A DNA stretch of 64,000 nt. Origin: Burkholderia cepacia GG4 (lineage in GTDB: Bacteria; Pseudomonadota; Gammaproteobacteria; Burkholderiales; Burkholderiaceae). The position numbers and the translations under genes were made by a program. The notes under the pieces are model-generated. The model ran no database searches. It was not told where the DNA came from and was given only the letters and a program-made list of their open reading frames with translations. Below, one piece after another: positions 9,367-21,223 of this stretch (positions are counted from its first letter, which is position 1; each line of letters opens with the position of its first letter). Where the stretch lies: positions 2,108,001-2,172,000 of the forward strand of contig NC_018514.1 in assembly GCF_000292915.1 (NCBI RefSeq), given 5' to 3'.

Positions 9367-9690
9367 TCACTTGTCTTTGGGGAACACGCTGCCGAGCTGG
9401 CGCCAGTCCGCGCCGGAATCGGTCGCGTGCTTGTTCCAGTCCGGATAGGTGCTCATCATGTCGGGCACCTGCGCGGGCCACCAGCACGGGTCGGAGCAGC
9501 CGTACAGGTCGGCCTCCATCGGCTGGCACAGCGACGCGACCCCGCCGAACACGTCCGTCTCCCAGCCGGGATCGGTCGTCGACGTGCAGCCCGCGACCGA
9601 CGTCATCGCGACGACTTCCTCGAGGCGATCCTGCTGCACGGCCTCCTCGAGCTTTTTCGCCTTGTTGTTGAGCGGCTTCAGATGTTTCAT
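9367..9690 (-). CDS. qhpC: QHNDH gamma subunit precursor (CTQ cofactor carrier)
   Basis: 107-residue precursor of the small catalytic subunit. Adding a 28-residue leader to the numbering known for mature gamma, every cross-linked residue is present: C35-E44, C55-D61 and C69-D77 for the three thioether bridges, and C65 with W71 for the cysteine tryptophylquinone cofactor. D61 would also be the catalytic base. The leader [20 protein letters not shown] is polar and not a Sec signal, as expected for a RiPP-like precursor modified in the cytoplasm and exported by QhpF. One base separates it from the stop of qhpD. Confidence 0.96.
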   Translation of the reverse strand: MKHLKPLNNKAKKLEEAVQQDRLEEVVAMTSVAGCTSTTDPGWETDVFGGVASLCQPMEADLYGCSDPCWWPAQVPDMMSTYPDWNKHATDSGADWRQLGSVFPKDK

Positions 9691-9691
9691 G

Positions 9692-11122
9692 TCAGTTCGC
9701 CTTGCGCGGAGTGATGTGGTTGCCGATGAACGCCGGGTTGCCGGCGATGATCCGGCTGTAGACCTCGATGCCGAAATCGATCCAGTCGCGCATCAGCTCG
9801 CAGTAGTGGTAGGTCGGATGCGCGGGGTCGCCGTAGCGCGCGTAGCTCTCGTGATAGCAGCCGCCCGAGCACAGGTTGCGGATGCGGCAGGTTTCGCAGC
9901 CGGTGCCGCTGCGCTCGAGGCGTTGCGACAGGAAGTCGTTGAGCTGCGCCTGCGCCACGCCTTCATGCACGTTGCCGAAGGTCGGCAGCGCCGAGCCGGT
10001 GAAGCGGTGGCACAGGTTCAGGTCGCCCTTGTGGTCGACCGCGAGCATCTTGAGCCCCGCGCCGCACGGCAGCGACTTCTTGTGCCCTTCGTGCAGGTCG
10101 GTGATCAGCTGGTGCAGGTTCGAGAAGCCGATGTTGCGGTTCTCGAGCGCGGCGGCAAGATAACGCCGGCCAAGCGCCTTCATGTTCGCGAACACCTGCA
10201 CGAGTTCGTCGGGCTGCAGGTTGAACGTGTCGAGCTGCCCCGACGTGACCGGCGCGAAGCCGACTTCGGCGAAACCGAGTTCGTTGAACAGGTGGTCCCA
10301 GATCCCTTCGATGTCGGTCACACCGCTCGTGAGCGTCACGCGTGCGCCGACCGGGCGGCTGCGGTAGCGCTTGAGCAGCATCTCGACCTTGCGGCGCACG
10401 ACGTCGTAGGTGCCCGCGCCGCCGACCGTGCGGCGGTTCAGGTCGTGGATCGAGCGCGGCCCGTCGATGCTGACCGACAGCCCGAAGCGGTGCGCGTCGA
10501 GCCAGTCGACGATCTCCTCGGTCAAGAGCGTCGCGTTGGTCGTCATCACGAACTCGACCTGCTTGCCGAGCGCGCCGAAGCGCAGCTCGCAATACTCGAC
10601 CATGCACTCGATCAGCTTGCGGTTGCTGAGCGGTTCGCCGCCGAAGAACACGACCGTGTAGCGCGGCAGGTCGGGCGATTCCTTCAGCAGCATCTCGACC
10701 GACGCCTTGGCGGTCTCGATGTCCATCCGCCGCCCCGCGGACGGCGTGTCGAGGTCTTCCTTGTAGCAATACGTGCAACTCAGGTTGCAGCCGGTGTTCA
10801 CGTTCAGCACGACCGTGTCGATCGCGGTGCGCTCGACGCGCTTCACCGCGATCTCGGGCGTGAGCGGCGAGCCGTCGCTGACGACCTCGAGGGCCATCAG
10901 CTCGCCGAGCGTTTCGGCGAGTTCGCCGTGCGGCGAGCGACCGGCCAGCCGCGCGAACAGCTCGTCGGCCGTGCAGCTGCTCGCGCGCAGCGCGTCGATG
11001 ATGTCGGCCGTCACGCGATCGGCCGCGAACAGCGAGCTGCTCGGCACATGGAACATCAGGCGCTCGTCGTCGACGCGCACTTCATGCACGTTGCGTTCGA
11101 CCACGTTCAACAGGGCGCTCAT
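9692..11122 (-). CDS. qhpD: Radical SAM/SPASM maturase of QHNDH gamma subunit
   Basis: 476-residue cytoplasmic radical SAM enzyme that forms the intrapeptidyl Cys-to-Asp/Glu thioether bridges of QhpC. The SAM-cluster motif CNLSCTYC gives C112, C116 and C119. A C-terminal SPASM region carries the auxiliary-cluster cysteines ([37 protein letters not shown]). An N-terminal stretch of about 100 residues resembles peptide-recognition domains. Start chosen at ATG 11122, preceded by AAGGAG; the open frame extends further without coding character. It lies between qhpA and its substrate gene qhpC. Confidence 0.95.
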   Translation of the reverse strand: MSALLNVVERNVHEVRVDDERLMFHVPSSSLFAADRVTADIIDALRASSCTADELFARLAGRSPHGELAETLGELMALEVVSDGSPLTPEIAVKRVERTAIDTVVLNVNTGCNLSCTYCYKEDLDTPSAGRRMDIETAKASVEMLLKESPDLPRYTVVFFGGEPLSNRKLIECMVEYCELRFGALGKQVEFVMTTNATLLTEEIVDWLDAHRFGLSVSIDGPRSIHDLNRRTVGGAGTYDVVRRKVEMLLKRYRSRPVGARVTLTSGVTDIEGIWDHLFNELGFAEVGFAPVTSGQLDTFNLQPDELVQVFANMKALGRRYLAAALENRNIGFSNLHQLITDLHEGHKKSLPCGAGLKMLAVDHKGDLNLCHRFTGSALPTFGNVHEGVAQAQLNDFLSQRLERSGTGCETCRIRNLCSGGCYHESYARYGDPAHPTYHYCELMRDWIDFGIEVYSRIIAGNPAFIGNHITPRKAN

Positions 11123-11193
11123 CGGATTCTCCTTGCGTTCGTCGGATTCGGACCGGGCCGCGTGGCGGCCCGGCGCGGGGACATGCGGACCGG

Positions 11194-12801
11194 TCAGGGC
11201 AGCGGCGGGTTGTTCCAGCGCTGCACCGCGACGATCATGTGCCCGGTGCCCGTCACCGTGCGCGAGCCGTCCGTCACCGTCGCGACGACGTTCAGGTTGC
11301 CCGTGTTGTTGGTGCCCATCCGGCGCGCGGGGTTCGGGCCCGCGTTGCCGGGCGTGAAGATGCCCGTCGATGCCTGCATCGTGCCGGCGAACTGCGTGTC
11401 GCGGTCGCCCTTCGACTGATCGTCGAACGGCGCGACCGACCATTGCGCCGGCACGACGCCGATGCGGAACGGCTTGCCTGCACCGTCGACGCCCCATGCG
11501 ACCGCGTCGAAACGCCCTTCCACCTTCGGCGTCGAACCGCCGTTGCCGCCGATGCGCGCGACCGAGAAGTCGGGTTCTACCTTCACGTCGTGGATCTCGC
11601 GATAGACGGCAAACCCGTCCGCATGCGCGGCGCCGACACTCACGCTGCGCGGGCCGGCCGCGCTGCCGTCGGCGGCTTTCACGCGCACCCGCACATACTC
11701 CGGCGTACGCTCGAGCACCGATGCGACCGTCACGCCGGCGCCGAACGCGGGCGTGCCCTGCAGGTTCGCGCCGACGATCGTCACGTCGGCCTCCCCGCCC
11801 GCCCTCACATAAGCCGGCTGCACTGCAACGATCTGGGCGTTGCCGAGCTTCGCCGCGCTGAAGTCGAGGCCGCGCTCGTCATGCGCGTCGTCGAACATCC
11901 GGCCACGCAGCGCACCGTTGCTGGCCATCAGCACCTGGCGCATCGTCGTGTCACCGACCTTCACGCTCGCGCGCCATTCGTAGCCCGTGTAGAGCGTCGC
12001 CGTGCCGGTGCCCGAGAGCGGGCTGCCGTCCGCGAACCGCCCCTTCAGCTCGACGTCGAAGCGGTCGCCCGAGCCGCCCTTCACGGTCATCGTGCCGTAC
12101 GCGTCGCCCTTGCCCGGCATATGGCCGCCGAAGCTCCAGGTGCCCGCAAGCGCGGTCGCGGGCGGATGGTGCTGCTTCCATGCGGTCCACGCCTTGCTGT
12201 CGTACGGGTAGTCCTTGGCAAGCAGCGGCGCCATGTCGGTGAGCGCGACCTTCAGCCAGTCGCGGTCGCGGCCCATCGCCGAATACTCGATCGACGGCCA
12301 CTGCCCGAGGTGGAAGTTCACGAGCTTGTCCCATTCGGCGACCGGACGGCGCTGCAGCAGCGGACGCGCGGCCGAGTGGCAGCGCGCGCACATCTGCTTG
12401 AATTCCTCGTTGCCGATCGTCTCCTGCGTGTTCAGGCGACGCTCCGGCGCGTAGCGGAAATCCTTCGTCTCCGACGGCGCGAGGCCCTGCGTATCCGACA
12501 GGTACTTCACGAGAATGCGCCGTTCGTCGTCGCTGATCGTGAGGCCGTGCATCGTCTGCATCCGCGCGATCGTCATCAGCCAGCCTTCCGGCGTCTTGCG
12601 CTGATGGCTGATGCGGCTCCACGAATCCTTCGACTCGGCCGCGTGACAGGCCGCGCATGTCTGGCTCAGGATCGCGTGAGCGTCGCGCGGCGCCTGGGCC
12701 TGGGCCTGCACGGCGCCCGAGGCCAGCGCGAGCGCACCGGCGGCGGCGACGGCCGCGGCCGCGCGGGGCGGCCTGCTGCGTCGAATGAAAGTCTTGAACA
12801 A
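11194..12801 (-). CDS. qhpA: Quinohemoprotein amine dehydrogenase alpha subunit (diheme)
   Basis: 535-residue periplasmic subunit holding two c-type hemes: CAACH at 49-53 and CARCH at 138-142. A signal peptide (RR n-region, Ala-rich core) ends near VQAQAQA. The rest forms the beta-barrel domains typical of the subunit. Electrons from CTQ pass through the hemes to a soluble acceptor. The start codon is TTG, supported by AAAGGAG eight bases upstream and by the signal peptide beginning there (MFKTFIRRSR). It is the first gene of the leftward operon, 62 bases from the predicted sigma-54 start site. Confidence 0.95.
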   Translation of the reverse strand: MFKTFIRRSRPPRAAAAVAAAGALALASGAVQAQAQAPRDAHAILSQTCAACHAAESKDSWSRISHQRKTPEGWLMTIARMQTMHGLTISDDERRILVKYLSDTQGLAPSETKDFRYAPERRLNTQETIGNEEFKQMCARCHSAARPLLQRRPVAEWDKLVNFHLGQWPSIEYSAMGRDRDWLKVALTDMAPLLAKDYPYDSKAWTAWKQHHPPATALAGTWSFGGHMPGKGDAYGTMTVKGGSGDRFDVELKGRFADGSPLSGTGTATLYTGYEWRASVKVGDTTMRQVLMASNGALRGRMFDDAHDERGLDFSAAKLGNAQIVAVQPAYVRAGGEADVTIVGANLQGTPAFGAGVTVASVLERTPEYVRVRVKAADGSAAGPRSVSVGAAHADGFAVYREIHDVKVEPDFSVARIGGNGGSTPKVEGRFDAVAWGVDGAGKPFRIGVVPAQWSVAPFDDQSKGDRDTQFAGTMQASTGIFTPGNAGPNPARRMGTNNTGNLNVVATVTDGSRTVTGTGHMIVAVQRWNNPPLP

Positions 12802-12874
12802 GGCTCTGCTCCTTTACGTGGGGTCTCGAATCGTCCGGCATGCAGCGCTGCGGCGCTTGTCTCACGCTCTTCAA

Positions 12875-12889
12875 GCACAGGCCGTGCCA
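12875..12889 (-). promoter_or_regulatory. Sigma-54 promoter of qhpADCB
   Basis: Read on the minus strand: TGGCAC, GGCCT, GTGCTT, i.e. GG and GC separated by exactly ten bases with a perfect -24 hexamer. The transcription start would be near 12863, about 60 bases before the TTG start of qhpA. It fits the sigma-54 activator encoded at 15424. Confidence 0.75.
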
Positions 12890-13063
12890 GTCGCCGGCGT
12901 CGGGGTTGCCACAAGGAAAACACGCGCTTTTCCCGCCGAACGCTCGGGAAAATCCCGATTCAAACCGGCGCGCCAAACCGGCATTCGCGCGCCATGGCGG
13001 CGGCGATACGATGCCGGCCGGCAGCGCGCGTGCCGCATGTCGCGTCTCACGTTGCATCCGGAT

Positions 13064-13076
13064 TCTCAAATTGAGA
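13064..13076. promoter_or_regulatory. Palindromic activator site (UAS), qhp copy
   Basis: TCTCAA-A-TTGAGA, perfect 6-base arms about one central base. It lies about 110 bases upstream of the aldehyde dehydrogenase sigma-54 box and about 175 bases upstream of the qhpA box. The same core recurs before the porin gene at 21224, so it is likely bound by the AcoR-like regulator of this cluster (inference). Confidence 0.65.
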
Positions 13077-13186
13077 CATCGCACGGCGCACGCGGCGCTG
13101 CCCAGCGTGCGCGACAGCGCGGGCCATCTCGCCGCACGCCCCGCGCCGCAAGGCGCGCGCGGCGCACGCAGGCCGCCGTGGCGTCA

Positions 13187-13204
13187 TTGGTATGGAAGCT
13201 GCTT
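13187..13204 (+). promoter_or_regulatory. Sigma-54 promoter of the aldehyde dehydrogenase gene
   Basis: TTGGTATGGAAGCTGCTT: GG at 13189-13190 and GC at 13201-13202, ten bases apart. The -24 element deviates from consensus (GGTAT instead of GGCAC), so it is weaker than the qhpA box. Predicted start near 13213, 32 bases before the ATG. Confidence 0.6.
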
Positions 13205-13244
13205 TTCGCCTCGACACCCGAACCCCGATGAGCGAGGAGCTTCC

Positions 13245-14738
13245 ATGCAGGCAACGTTGTCGTTACTTCCGCAAACCCAGTCGTTCATCGCGCGCACGCC
13301 GTCGATGCTGATCGGCGATGCGTGGCGCAGCGCCGAAAGCGGCGCCACCCTGGCAGTCCACAATCCCGCGACCGGCGACGAACTGTGCCGCGTGCCGGCG
13401 TCCGGCGCGGCCGACGTCGACCACGCGGTACGCGCGGCCCGGCAGGCGTTCGACGATTCCGCGTGGAGCCGCATGCGGCCGCGCGAACGGCAGAACCTGC
13501 TGTGGCGTCTTGCGGATCTGCTCGAACGCGACGCGCAGCAGCTCGCCGAGCTCGAATGCGTGAACAACGGCAAGAGCGCACAGATCGCGCGCGTGATGGA
13601 CGTGCAGCTGTCGATCGACTTCCTGCGCTACATGGCCGGCTGGGCGACCAAGATCGAAGGCGCGACCGTCGACGTGTCGATGCCGCTGATGCCCGACAGC
13701 CAGTTCCACGGCTTCATCCGGCGCGAGGCCGTCGGCGTGGTCGGCGCGATCGTCGCGTGGAACTTCCCGCTGCTGCTCGCGTGCTGGAAGCTCGGCCCCG
13801 CGCTTGCGACGGGCTGCACGATGGTGCTGAAGCCCGCCGACGAAACGCCGCTCACCGCGCTGCGGCTCGCGGAACTCGTGCAGGAAGCCGGCTATCCGAC
13901 CGGCGTGTTCAACGTCGTCACCGGCACCGGCGCGGAAGCGGGCGCCGCGCTCGCACACCACCCGGACGTCGACAAGCTGACCTTCACGGGCTCGACCGAA
14001 GTCGGCAAGCTGATCGGCAAGGCCGCGATGGAATCGATGACGCGCGTGACGCTCGAACTCGGCGGCAAGTCGCCGACGATCGTGTTCGACGATGCGGACC
14101 CCGCCGTTGCGGCGTCCGGCGCGGCCACCGCGATCTTCTTCAATCACGGCCAGGTGTGCTGCGCCGGCTCGCGCCTGTACGTGCAGCGCAAGCACTTCGA
14201 TCGCGTGGTGGGCGACATCGCCGGCATCGCGAGCAACATGAAGCTCGGCAACGCGCTCGACCCGTCGGTCGACATGGGGCCGCTGATCTCGGCGAAGCAG
14301 CAAAAGCGCGTGGCCGGCTACATCGAGCGCGGCCGCGAACTGGGCGCGCAGCTCGCGTGCGGCGGCGAAGCGTACGGCCCCGGCTACTTCGTGAAGCCGA
14401 CCGTGCTCGTCGACGTCGACCAGAAGGGCCCGCTCGTGCAGGAGGAGATCTTCGGGCCGGTGCTGGTCGCGATGCCGTTCGACACGATCGACGACGCGAT
14501 CCGCCTCGCGAACGATACGCGCTACGGGCTCGGCGCGAGCATCTGGACCAACAACCTGTCGGCCGCGCACCGGATGATCCCGAAGATCCGCTCGGGTTCG
14601 GTCTGGGTCAATTGCCACAGCGCGCTCGATCCCGCGCTGCCGTTCGGCGGCTACCGGATGTCGGGCTTCGGCCGCGAGATGGGCGCGGCCGCGATCGAGC
14701 ACTACACGGAACTGAAATCGGTGCTGATGAACGTGTGA
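13245..14738 (+). CDS. NAD(P)-dependent aldehyde dehydrogenase
   Basis: 497-residue ALDH-superfamily enzyme. General base E271 ([10 protein letters not shown]) and nucleophile C305 (GQVCCAGSR) are 34 residues apart as in classical ALDHs; FTGSTEVGK forms part of the cofactor site and MSGFGREMG ends the fold. Start at ATG 13245 after GAGGAG. It resembles phenylacetaldehyde and related dehydrogenases. Its divergence from qhpA and its own sigma-54 box imply that it oxidises the aldehyde released by the amine dehydrogenase, feeding the acyl-CoA synthetase. Substrate chain is not defined by sequence. Confidence 0.92.
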   Translation: MQATLSLLPQTQSFIARTPSMLIGDAWRSAESGATLAVHNPATGDELCRVPASGAADVDHAVRAARQAFDDSAWSRMRPRERQNLLWRLADLLERDAQQLAELECVNNGKSAQIARVMDVQLSIDFLRYMAGWATKIEGATVDVSMPLMPDSQFHGFIRREAVGVVGAIVAWNFPLLLACWKLGPALATGCTMVLKPADETPLTALRLAELVQEAGYPTGVFNVVTGTGAEAGAALAHHPDVDKLTFTGSTEVGKLIGKAAMESMTRVTLELGGKSPTIVFDDADPAVAASGAATAIFFNHGQVCCAGSRLYVQRKHFDRVVGDIAGIASNMKLGNALDPSVDMGPLISAKQQKRVAGYIERGRELGAQLACGGEAYGPGYFVKPTVLVDVDQKGPLVQEEIFGPVLVAMPFDTIDDAIRLANDTRYGLGASIWTNNLSAAHRMIPKIRSGSVWVNCHSALDPALPFGGYRMSGFGREMGAAAIEHYTELKSVLMNV

Positions 14739-14857
14739 TCGCGTCGCCGATGTGAGCGACCCACGCGCCGCGCGGCGATGTCGCGCGGCGCGCTTGTTTC
14801 TTCGGCGCTCGTATTTTTCTGCGCTGTTCCTGACCGACAACGACCACGAGACACCCG

Positions 14858-15178
14858 ATGCCCCGCCTCCCCGCTTCCCGCCGCACCTTCATGATCGCCG
14901 CCGCCGGCCTGCTGTCGGCCGCCGCGCTGCCGCGCGCCGCGTGCGCCGCGCCGGCGCTGCTCGACGAAGCCGACCCGGCCGCGAAAGCGCTCGGCTATCG
15001 CACCGACGCCTCGCGCGTCGACCGCGCCGCGTTCGCGCGCTATGCGCCGGGCCAGGACTGCGGCCGCTGCAGCCTGTACCAGGGCAAGGCTGCCGACCCG
15101 AACGCACCGTGCCCGCTGTTCGCCGGAAAACGGGTCGCGAACGGCGGCTGGTGCAACGCGTACAACCTGCGCGCCTGA
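14858..15178 (+). CDS. High-potential iron-sulfur protein (HiPIP)
   Basis: 106-residue periplasmic electron carrier. A twin-arginine signal ([13 protein letters not shown]) ends near ACAAP, as usual for HiPIPs exported with their cluster. The four cluster ligands are C68, C71, C85 and C99 in the family pattern CxxCxLYQG, CPLF, GWC. It lies 119 bases after the aldehyde dehydrogenase gene and inside the qhp cluster. That suggests it takes electrons from the QHNDH diheme subunit; elsewhere cytochrome c550 or azurin is described in this role. The electron-acceptor role is inference. Confidence 0.92.
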   Translation: MPRLPASRRTFMIAAAGLLSAAALPRAACAAPALLDEADPAAKALGYRTDASRVDRAAFARYAPGQDCGRCSLYQGKAADPNAPCPLFAGKRVANGGWCNAYNLRA

Positions 15179-15423
15179 GCGCCGCCGTCGCGCGAAGTTC
15201 GCACGCACACCCCGCCATGCATGTCGCCCTGCACGTCGCGTTGTCTCGCCCGCCGAAGACGGTCTGCGCGCGCACGCAAATCGCCCGCGCCGCCGCGCCC
15301 CGCCTGGGTCTTAGGTTTTTGACCGGATGGATTTATGCCCGGGCTTATGCCAGACTCGGCGGGCCTTTTTGCGTGCGGCCGCGCCGGATCGGACGGCCCG
15401 ACTTTCTCCTGAGGAGGGGCGAC

Positions 15424-17343
<1,920 letters not shown>

Positions 17344-17392
17344 TGGCGCGCGCGCATTCGTCCGCTGCATTCGTTACGGGCCGGTCGCACCG

Positions 17393-19120
17393 ATGCTGAA
17401 ACTCGTCCTGCGCTTCGTGAAGACCGACGACCGCGCGCAGCTCGCGCGCGCGCTCGGCTGGCTATACGGTTTCGTGCGGCCGCACCGGCTCGCGATCGCC
17501 GGCCTGCTCGCGCTGTCGGCCTGCGCGTCGCTGCTGGCGCTCGCGCAGCCGTGGCTCACGAAGGAGCTGATCGACCGCGGGCTGGTCGGCAAGGACTTCC
17601 GGATGCTCGTCGCGGTCGCGTTTGCGATGGTGTTCGCGGGCTTCGTCGGCACGCTGCTCGGCGGCATCAACCGTTACCTGCACACACGGCTGTCCGGCCG
17701 CGTGCTGTTCTCGCTGCGCAGCGCCGTCTATGCACACCTGCAGCGGCTGTCGCCGTCGTTCTACGGGCAGCGCCGTCTCGGCGACCTGCTGTCGCGCCTC
17801 GACGGCGACGTCGCCGAGATCCAGCGCTTCGCGCTCGACGCGTTGTTCTCCGCCGTGTCGAACGTGATCGGGCTGGTCGGCACGCTCGCACTGCTCGTCA
17901 CGCTGTCGTGGAAACTGTCGCTGCTCGCGCTGCTGCTGGTTCCGTTCGAGATCCTGTGGCTGCGCACGATGCGCCGCAAGGTCGAGCGCGATGCGCGCTC
18001 GGTACGCGAAGGCGCGGCCGACGTGTCGTCGTTCCTCGTCGAAACGCTGCCCGCAATGAAGTTCATCCAGGCCGCCGGCCGGCAACGCGCGGAACAGGCG
18101 CGGCTCGACGGTCTCGGCGACCGCTACATGGAGCGCCTGCTGAAGCTGCAGGTGACCGAATTCATCACGCAATCGGTGCCCGGCACGCTGACCTCGCTGT
18201 CGCGCGCGGGTGCGTTCATCGTCGGCGGCTACTGGGTGATTCGCGGCGACTGGCCGCTCGGTTCGCTGATCGCGTTCTCCAGCTATCTCGGGATGGCGAT
18301 CGGCCCCGTGAAGAGCCTGCTCGGGCTCTACGTCGCGCTGCAGCGGATGACGGTGAGCCTCGGCCGCGTGATGGAACTGCAGCGCGCCCCGGTGGCCGTG
18401 CAACCGCCGGCCGATGCGCGCGAGCTGCCCCCGCGCGGCGATCTCGAATTCGTCGACGTGTGGTTCGCGCACGACGAGCGCGCGCAGCCCGTGTTGCGCG
18501 GTGCCGGCGCGCGCGTGCCGGCCGGCAGCAAGGTCGCGCTGTCGGGACGGTCGGGCAGCGGGAAATCGACGCTGATCGATCTGATGCAGCGCTTCTACGA
18601 CCCGCAGCGCGGCAGCGTGCGGATCGACGGCATCGACCTGCGCGACGTCGATCTCGACGCGCTGCGCCGCCACGTCGCGGTCGTCAGCCAGGACATCGTG
18701 TTGTTTCGCGGCAGCCTCGCCGACAATCTCCGCTACGCGGCGCCGCTCGCGACACACGACGACATCGTGCATGCCGCACGCGCCGCGCAGCTCGACGAAC
18801 TGATCGCGACACTGCCGGGCGGGCTCGACGGGCCGGTCGGCGAACGCGGGCAGCAACTGTCCGGCGGCCAGAAGCAGCGCATCGCGATCGCGCGTGCGCT
18901 GCTGCAGGCGCCGGCGATCCTGGTGCTCGACGAGGCGACGTCGGCCGTCGACGAAGCGACCGAGCGGCAGGTCATCGCGCAGATCGACACGCTGTTCGGC
19001 GATTGCACGCGCATCCTCGTCAGCCACCGCGCGTCGACGCTCGCCGGCGTCGACCTGCATTTCGAACTCGCGGACGGCCAACTCGCGCGACGCGTGCACC
19101 GGGATGTCGCGCATGCGTGA
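17393..19120 (+). CDS. qhpF: ABC exporter for QHNDH gamma subunit
   Basis: 575-residue half-transporter: six-TM exporter domain (about 15-320) fused to an ATPase with Walker A GRSGSGKST (385-393), signature LSGGQ (489-493), Walker B ending D513-E514, and H-loop SHR. QhpF is known to export the modified gamma polypeptide to the periplasm. There is no N-terminal C39 peptidase domain, consistent with leader removal by the separate QhpE. It starts 49 bases after the regulator gene and overlaps qhpE by 8 bases. By sequence alone it could be any MsbA-like exporter; the context decides. Confidence 0.9.
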   Translation: MLKLVLRFVKTDDRAQLARALGWLYGFVRPHRLAIAGLLALSACASLLALAQPWLTKELIDRGLVGKDFRMLVAVAFAMVFAGFVGTLLGGINRYLHTRLSGRVLFSLRSAVYAHLQRLSPSFYGQRRLGDLLSRLDGDVAEIQRFALDALFSAVSNVIGLVGTLALLVTLSWKLSLLALLLVPFEILWLRTMRRKVERDARSVREGAADVSSFLVETLPAMKFIQAAGRQRAEQARLDGLGDRYMERLLKLQVTEFITQSVPGTLTSLSRAGAFIVGGYWVIRGDWPLGSLIAFSSYLGMAIGPVKSLLGLYVALQRMTVSLGRVMELQRAPVAVQPPADARELPPRGDLEFVDVWFAHDERAQPVLRGAGARVPAGSKVALSGRSGSGKSTLIDLMQRFYDPQRGSVRIDGIDLRDVDLDALRRHVAVVSQDIVLFRGSLADNLRYAAPLATHDDIVHAARAAQLDELIATLPGGLDGPVGERGQQLSGGQKQRIAIARALLQAPAILVLDEATSAVDEATERQVIAQIDTLFGDCTRILVSHRASTLAGVDLHFELADGQLARRVHRDVAHA

Positions 19121-19805
19121 CGATCGCGCCGTGCGCGTGGGCGTCGTCGACAGCGGCTATCCGCCGTCGCTGAGCGCACGCGTCACCGACGCGCGGCGCT
19201 TCGCGTTCGACGCTGCGTCGGTGGTACAGGCCAGCGCCGTCGAGCCGGACCGGATCGGCCACGGCAGCGCGATCTGCACGACGATCGCGGCTGCCGCGCC
19301 CGAGGCGGCGCTGGTCGTCGCGCAGGTGTTCGAGGCACGCGGCGTCACGAGTGCCGCGCAGATCGCGCATGCGATCGACTGGTTGCTGTCGCAACGAATC
19401 CGCGTAATCAACCTCAGCCTCGGCGTGCGCGCCGATCGCGACACGCTGCGCGACGCGTGCGCGGCAGCCGTCGCGCAACGCGTGACCGTGTTCGCGTCGA
19501 GCCCCGCGCAAGGCACGCCGGTGTTTCCGGCGAGCTATCCGGGCGTCGTGCGCATCACGGGCGATGCACGCTGCGCGCCGGACCAATGGTCGTGGCTCGA
19601 CAGCCCGCAGGCCGATTTCGGTGCGGTCGTGTCGAGCGGCGCACCGCTCGCACCGGCCGGCGCGAGCATCGCGTGCGCGGCGCTCAGCGGCTACGCGGCG
19701 CGCTGGTTCGCACGTCATCCCGATGCCGATACGGCGGCACTGCTCGACCATTTGCGCGCGAACGCCGCCTACCTCGGCGTCGAACGACGCACCCACGCAT
19801 CATGA
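19113..19805 (+). CDS. qhpE: Subtilisin-like leader protease
   Basis: 230-residue S8-family protease with a complete triad: D13 (VGVVDSG), H50 (GHGSAI) and S185 (AGASIACA). It is short for a subtilase and has no signal peptide, fitting QhpE, which removes the QhpC leader in the cytoplasm. ATG 19113 overlaps the qhpF stop (ATGCGTGA); an alternative ATG at 19104 adds three residues. It overlaps qhpG by ATGA, indicating translational coupling of F, E and G. Confidence 0.9.
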   Translation: MRDDRAVRVGVVDSGYPPSLSARVTDARRFAFDAASVVQASAVEPDRIGHGSAICTTIAAAAPEAALVVAQVFEARGVTSAAQIAHAIDWLLSQRIRVINLSLGVRADRDTLRDACAAAVAQRVTVFASSPAQGTPVFPASYPGVVRITGDARCAPDQWSWLDSPQADFGAVVSSGAPLAPAGASIACAALSGYAARWFARHPDADTAALLDHLRANAAYLGVERRTHAS

Positions 19806-21118
19806 GCCGCCCGGCGATCGTCGTGCTCGGCGCGGGGCCGGCGGGCGCCGCTGCCGCGCTCGGCCTCGCGCGGCTCGGCTATCCGGTCCGGGTCGTCAGC
19901 GAATGGCGACGCTTCGATGCGGTCGAAGGCGTGTCCGATCGCGTGTTGCAAGGGTTGCGCCAAGCCGGGCTCGTGCACGCCGCCGCCTGCGCATTGCCGC
20001 CGTGTGCACGCACGACGCACTGGAACGGCGACACGCGCACGCTCAATCACGAACACCTGATCGACCGACGCCGTTTCGACGCGGCGCTGCGTCGCGATCT
20101 CGCCGACGCGGGCGTTGCAGTGCGCGAAGCGACGGTACGGGCGGTGCACGCCGACGGCGACGGGCATGCGATCCGCATCGACACACCGGCCGGCCCCGAC
20201 ACGCTGCACGCGGCGTTCGTCGTCGAGGCGCGCGGCCGGCTCGCGCCGCTCGCGCGCGACGCGAGCCGCGGGCCGCAAACGCTGAGCCTGCTGAACGTGT
20301 GGCAAGGCACGCCGGGCGACGCGGCATCCGCGATCGAGAGTATGCCGGACGGCTGGGCGTGGATGGCGCGGCTGCCCGATGGCCGCTGCTACTGGCAGGC
20401 GACGCTCGACGTCGCGACCACGACGCTGCCGCCGCGCGACGCCCTGCCCGCGTGGTGCGCGACGCTGCGGCAAACGCCGTTCGCACGTGACTTCTTCGAC
20501 CTGGATGCCGGCGCCGAGGCGCGCGTGTTCGCGCGAACCAGCAGCGCGACGCTGTGCGGCGACACCGGCGGCACGAACTGGCTGCGCGTCGGCGACGCGG
20601 CGATGGCCGTCGATCCGCTGTCCGGCAACGGCATCTTCCAGTCACTGTCGTCCGCGCTGCAGGCGCCCGCCGTCATCCACACGCTGCTCGCGCACCCCGA
20701 GCGCGCAGCGCTCGCGCTGCGCTTTCACGAACGGCGGATTACCGCACTGTTCATGCGTTTCGCGCGGATCGGCCGCGACTTCTACGCGCTCGACACGCAG
20801 TGGGCGGACCGGCCGTTCTGGCAGGCGCGCCGCGCGTGGCCCGACGACGCGCCATCGCATCGCGCGCCCGATTTCGACGCGCTCGCGATCGAGCGGGCGC
20901 CCGTGATCGACGGCGACACGATCGCCGAAGCCGACGTCGTCACGAGCCCCGACCAGCCGCTCGGCATCTGGCATCTGCAAGGCATCCCGCTCGCGCCGAT
21001 CGTCGCGGCGCTGCGCGAGCAGCCCGCCGCACAGGTGCTGGCGGCGTTCGCACCACCGCAGGCCGCGCTCGTGCGGCGCTGGCTCGAAACGCAGGGCTAT
21101 CCGTTCGTACGCGCGTAA
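19802..21118 (+). CDS. qhpG: FAD-dependent monooxygenase for CTQ biogenesis
   Basis: 438-residue flavoprotein with the N-terminal FAD motif GAGPAG (10-15) and the second FAD-binding motif VGDAAMAVDPLSGNG (D265), typical of class A hydroxylases and halogenase-like enzymes. QhpG hydroxylates the cofactor tryptophan of QhpC during CTQ formation. ATG 19802 overlaps the qhpE stop by four bases. With qhpD, E and F this completes the known maturation set. Function rests on operon context plus fold. Confidence 0.9.
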   Translation: MSRPAIVVLGAGPAGAAAALGLARLGYPVRVVSEWRRFDAVEGVSDRVLQGLRQAGLVHAAACALPPCARTTHWNGDTRTLNHEHLIDRRRFDAALRRDLADAGVAVREATVRAVHADGDGHAIRIDTPAGPDTLHAAFVVEARGRLAPLARDASRGPQTLSLLNVWQGTPGDAASAIESMPDGWAWMARLPDGRCYWQATLDVATTTLPPRDALPAWCATLRQTPFARDFFDLDAGAEARVFARTSSATLCGDTGGTNWLRVGDAAMAVDPLSGNGIFQSLSSALQAPAVIHTLLAHPERAALALRFHERRITALFMRFARIGRDFYALDTQWADRPFWQARRAWPDDAPSHRAPDFDALAIERAPVIDGDTIAEADVVTSPDQPLGIWHLQGIPLAPIVAALREQPAAQVLAAFAPPQAALVRRWLETQGYPFVRA

Positions 21119-21223
21119 CGCGCGCCTCCCGCTTTCCGCATCCTCCGCTGTCCCGGTCCTTCACGCGTCGACGCGTGCGTCGCCGCACGCGCCTTTGCGC
21201 TCGCACGTGCCTGTAGCGCGTTT

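Larger units (their letters stand above)
12802..13244. other. Divergent regulatory region between qhpA and the aldehyde dehydrogenase gene
   Basis: 443 bases without a gene. It holds a leftward and a rightward sigma-54 promoter and one central palindrome, plus extra half-site-like GTCTCA sequences near 12860 and 13044. This is the layout expected for one enhancer-bound activator serving two promoters. Confidence 0.6.
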
